Part shown: positions 4,805 to 6,095 of the stretch, one piece after another | Numbering within the stretch: position 1 is the first letter of the stretch | How the letters are laid out: every line of letters starts with the position of its first letter | Assembly (NCBI GenBank): GCA_003218615.1 | Contig: QHOD01000188.1 | Coordinates: 1 to 6,095, forward strand | Length of the DNA: 6,095 nucleotides | Source: Verrucomicrobiota bacterium | GTDB taxonomy: Bacteria > Verrucomicrobiota > Verrucomicrobiia > Chthoniobacterales > UBA10450 | Direction of reading: 5' to 3' | Notes under the pieces: generated by a model | What the model was told of the DNA's origin: nothing | The model's input: the letters and a program-made list of their open reading frames with translations, nothing else | The model's database searches: none | Made by a program: the position numbers and the translations under genes

Positions 4805-6095
4805 ATGCAATCAATCGCGGCCCAGCGACCAGCCGCACCGGCTGCGCCCATGCCTTTAAAGCGCTGGTCCGTCGGTGCGCTCGCTGCTCTTATTGCGCTG
4901 GCGACACTCTGGTTTGTCCTTTGCTGGCAACTCAGCGGCGAATGGTCGCTCAACGAGCAATACAACTACGGGTGGTTCGTTCCGTTCTTCGCGCTCTATC
5001 TTTTCTGGCTTCGGTGGGAAGACCGGCCGCCTCTGGAAATTCCAAATTCCAAATTCCAAATCCGCAATCACCGCGTCGCCGCGATAATCGCGGCACTGAT
5101 CGGCTTCGCCGCGCTTCTTTTACTTCTGCCGGTTCGTCTTTTTGAGATAGGAAATCCTGATTGGCGTCCGCTCAGCTGGGTCCACGCGTCCATCGTCGCA
5201 ACGCTGACGCTCTTATATGTCTGGCACAGAGGTGGCACGCTCTGGCTGCGACATTTCGCATTCCCAATTCTTTTTATATTCGTCGCCGTGCCGTGGGTCA
5301 CCCCAATCGAAGTACCGGTGGTGCAGGGTTTGATGCAAATCGTTGCGGCGATCGCGAGCGAAATCGCGGCGTTATTTGGGATTCCTGCGCACCTCGAGGG
5401 CAATCTGATCCGCATTCCCAACGGACTTGTTGGAGTCAACGAAGCATGCAGCGGCGTGCGCTCGTTGCAAACGTCGCTCATGATTGGTCTGCTCTTCGGC
5501 GAATTAAAGCGATTGTCGATCTTGCGCCGCGTTGTGCTCATCGTGGGTGCAGTTGCCATCGCCTTCGTCGGCAATTGCGCGCGCGCATTTTTTCTCGTCT
5601 GGATTGCCGAGACGAAAAACATCGCGGCGGTCGACCAATGGCATGATCTTGCGGGCTACTCGATCGTGGCCGCGGTTTTTGTGGGCTCGTTGGTGTTAGC
5701 AACGCTGCTCGGCCGGAGGAGACCGGGCCTCCCGCCTTCGCCAAAGCGCTCCGGCGTCGTAGGCCCGCCTTCGCCGAGCCTGCGGCGCGGCAGGCAAAAT
5801 GGGGGATTCCTTCCTGCTTCCTACCTTGTTGCCGCTCTTTGCTGGGTGGCATTTACCGAAATCGCATCCGAAGCATGGTATCGCTCGCACGAGCGACATC
5901 TCGCGCCAGTGGCGCGCTGGACCGTGCGTTGGCCAAAGGATGCGCCTGGGTTCCGTGAAATCAAAATCGAGGAAGCCGTGCGTGCCAACCTTCGTTATGA
6001 CGACGGGCATGAAACCGTCTGGAATACACTTTTTCCAATCCCAAAAGGTTTCGAAGCGACTGCGCAGACTGCGGCCGCGAAATGCACTTTGTTCT
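4805..6095 (+). CDS. Exosortase with C-terminal EpsI-like domain, C-terminus off the window
   Basis: 430 residues are visible with no stop. The N-terminal part (about 1-303) is a polytopic inner-membrane exosortase of the EpsH/exosortase-archaeosortase family, with roughly eight hydrophobic segments starting at residue 21. The catalytic triad is present: Cys215 in NEACSGVRSL, Arg260 in GNCARAF, His280 in DQWHDLAGY. Such enzymes cleave the C-terminal sorting signal of PEP-CTERM-type proteins and transfer them to the cell surface. After a Pro/Arg/Gly linker (303-335) another membrane segment (338-353) begins a second domain. WTVRWPKDAPGFREIKIEE (372-390) and the following strands resemble EpsI-like exosortase-associated proteins, so this is probably a fusion. 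The ATG at 4805 is the first start after an in-frame TGA at 4748; Met16 is an alternative, and neither has a ribosome binding site. Two repeat-derived stretches lie inside the gene, at residues 79-86 and 307-329. Confidence 0.94.
   Translation, partial: MQSIAAQRPAAPAAPMPLKRWSVGALAALIALATLWFVLCWQLSGEWSLNEQYNYGWFVPFFALYLFWLRWEDRPPLEIPNSKFQIRNHRVAAIIAALIGFAALLLLLPVRLFEIGNPDWRPLSWVHASIVATLTLLYVWHRGGTLWLRHFAFPILFIFVAVPWVTPIEVPVVQGLMQIVAAIASEIAALFGIPAHLEGNLIRIPNGLVGVNEACSGVRSLQTSLMIGLLFGELKRLSILRRVVLIVGAVAIAFVGNCARAFFLVWIAETKNIAAVDQWHDLAGYSIVAAVFVGSLVLATLLGRRRPGLPPSPKRSGVVGPPSPSLRRGRQNGGFLPASYLVAALCWVAFTEIASEAWYRSHERHLAPVARWTVRWPKDAPGFREIKIEEAVRANLRYDDGHETVWNTLFPIPKGFEATAQTAAAKCTLF
5041..5061 (+). 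repeat. Heptamer repeat (TCCAAAT)x3 inside the exosortase gene
   Basis: Three exact head-to-tail copies of TCCAAAT, with a partial copy before (GGAAAT) and an imperfect one after (CCGCAAT). They encode part of IPNSKFQIRN, a hydrophilic loop between predicted membrane segments. Three units total 21 bases and keep the frame; gain or loss of one unit would shift it. The motif is the kind of intergenic heptamer common in soil Verrucomicrobia, here adopted as coding sequence. Confidence 0.8.
5731..5787 (+). repeat. GC-rich REP-like repeat inside the exosortase linker
   Basis: CCCGCCTTCGCC occurs at 5731-5742 and 5764-5775, 33 bp apart and so in frame. It is associated with short inverted repeats: CGCC...GGCG (5739-5756) with an inner AGCGCT, and CGCCG-AGCCTG-CGGCG (5772-5787). 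It encodes the low-complexity linker LPPSPKRSGVVGPPSPSLRRG between the membrane core and the EpsI-like part. Sequence and placement suggest an inserted REP-type element tolerated in a flexible loop. Confidence 0.6.

Noticed and set aside
5068..5622. 184-codon minus-strand frame
   Set aside because: Antisense to the exosortase core including its catalytic Cys, Arg and part of the membrane segments; composition is typical of a shadow frame.

Overview
The window looks like a piece of a soil-type Verrucomicrobia chromosome (Chthoniobacterales/Udaeobacter-like), or a relative with the same habits. This is an inference from family content: an exosortase apparently fused to an EpsI-like domain, a DUF5989-type membrane-peptide remnant, heptanucleotide tandem repeats in and between genes, GC-rich REP-like sequence inside a coding region, and moderately high GC. 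No marker gene fixes the taxonomy.

Left part (1-1253). A hypothetical gene runs off the left edge on the minus strand. A gene-poor stretch follows, with hairpins, a perfect 16-bp palindrome and a 29-bp copy of the 3' part of a tRNA-Arg gene. Next come a small plus-strand lipoprotein gene with a strong ribosome binding site, a 145-bp direct duplication, and the complete tRNA-Arg(CCT) on the minus strand. The duplication ends inside the tRNA T-arm. The two tRNA 3'-end copies bracket the lipoprotein gene as att-like direct repeats, which suggests past integration or recombination at this tRNA.

Middle (1254-3875), all minus strand. A Xre/ParS-type antitoxin and a RES-domain toxin form an overlapping pair. 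The toxin looks complete, but the antitoxin lacks most of its C-terminal toxin-binding domain. Twin TCAATTGA sites 22 bp apart lie just upstream as probable autoregulatory operators. Further upstream is a soluble PAS-HisKA-HATPase-REC hybrid histidine kinase with a good extended -10 promoter and no cognate output regulator in view.

Right part (3876-6095). Behind the kinase promoter lies a decayed DUF5989-type membrane peptide gene that has lost both its start codon and its stop. It abuts, in opposite orientation, a reading frame resembling the C-terminal tail of DinD/BRO-like proteins. After about 420 bp without a convincing gene, a plus-strand exosortase begins. It has the Cys/Arg/His catalytic triad and a C-terminal extension resembling EpsI, and it runs off the right edge. 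Exosortases process and anchor PEP-CTERM-type proteins and usually accompany exopolysaccharide genes. A DUF5989 relic next door fits a reshuffled surface-polysaccharide locus. I see no clearly new system. The most informative signals are the broken gene pairs and the repeat insertions.
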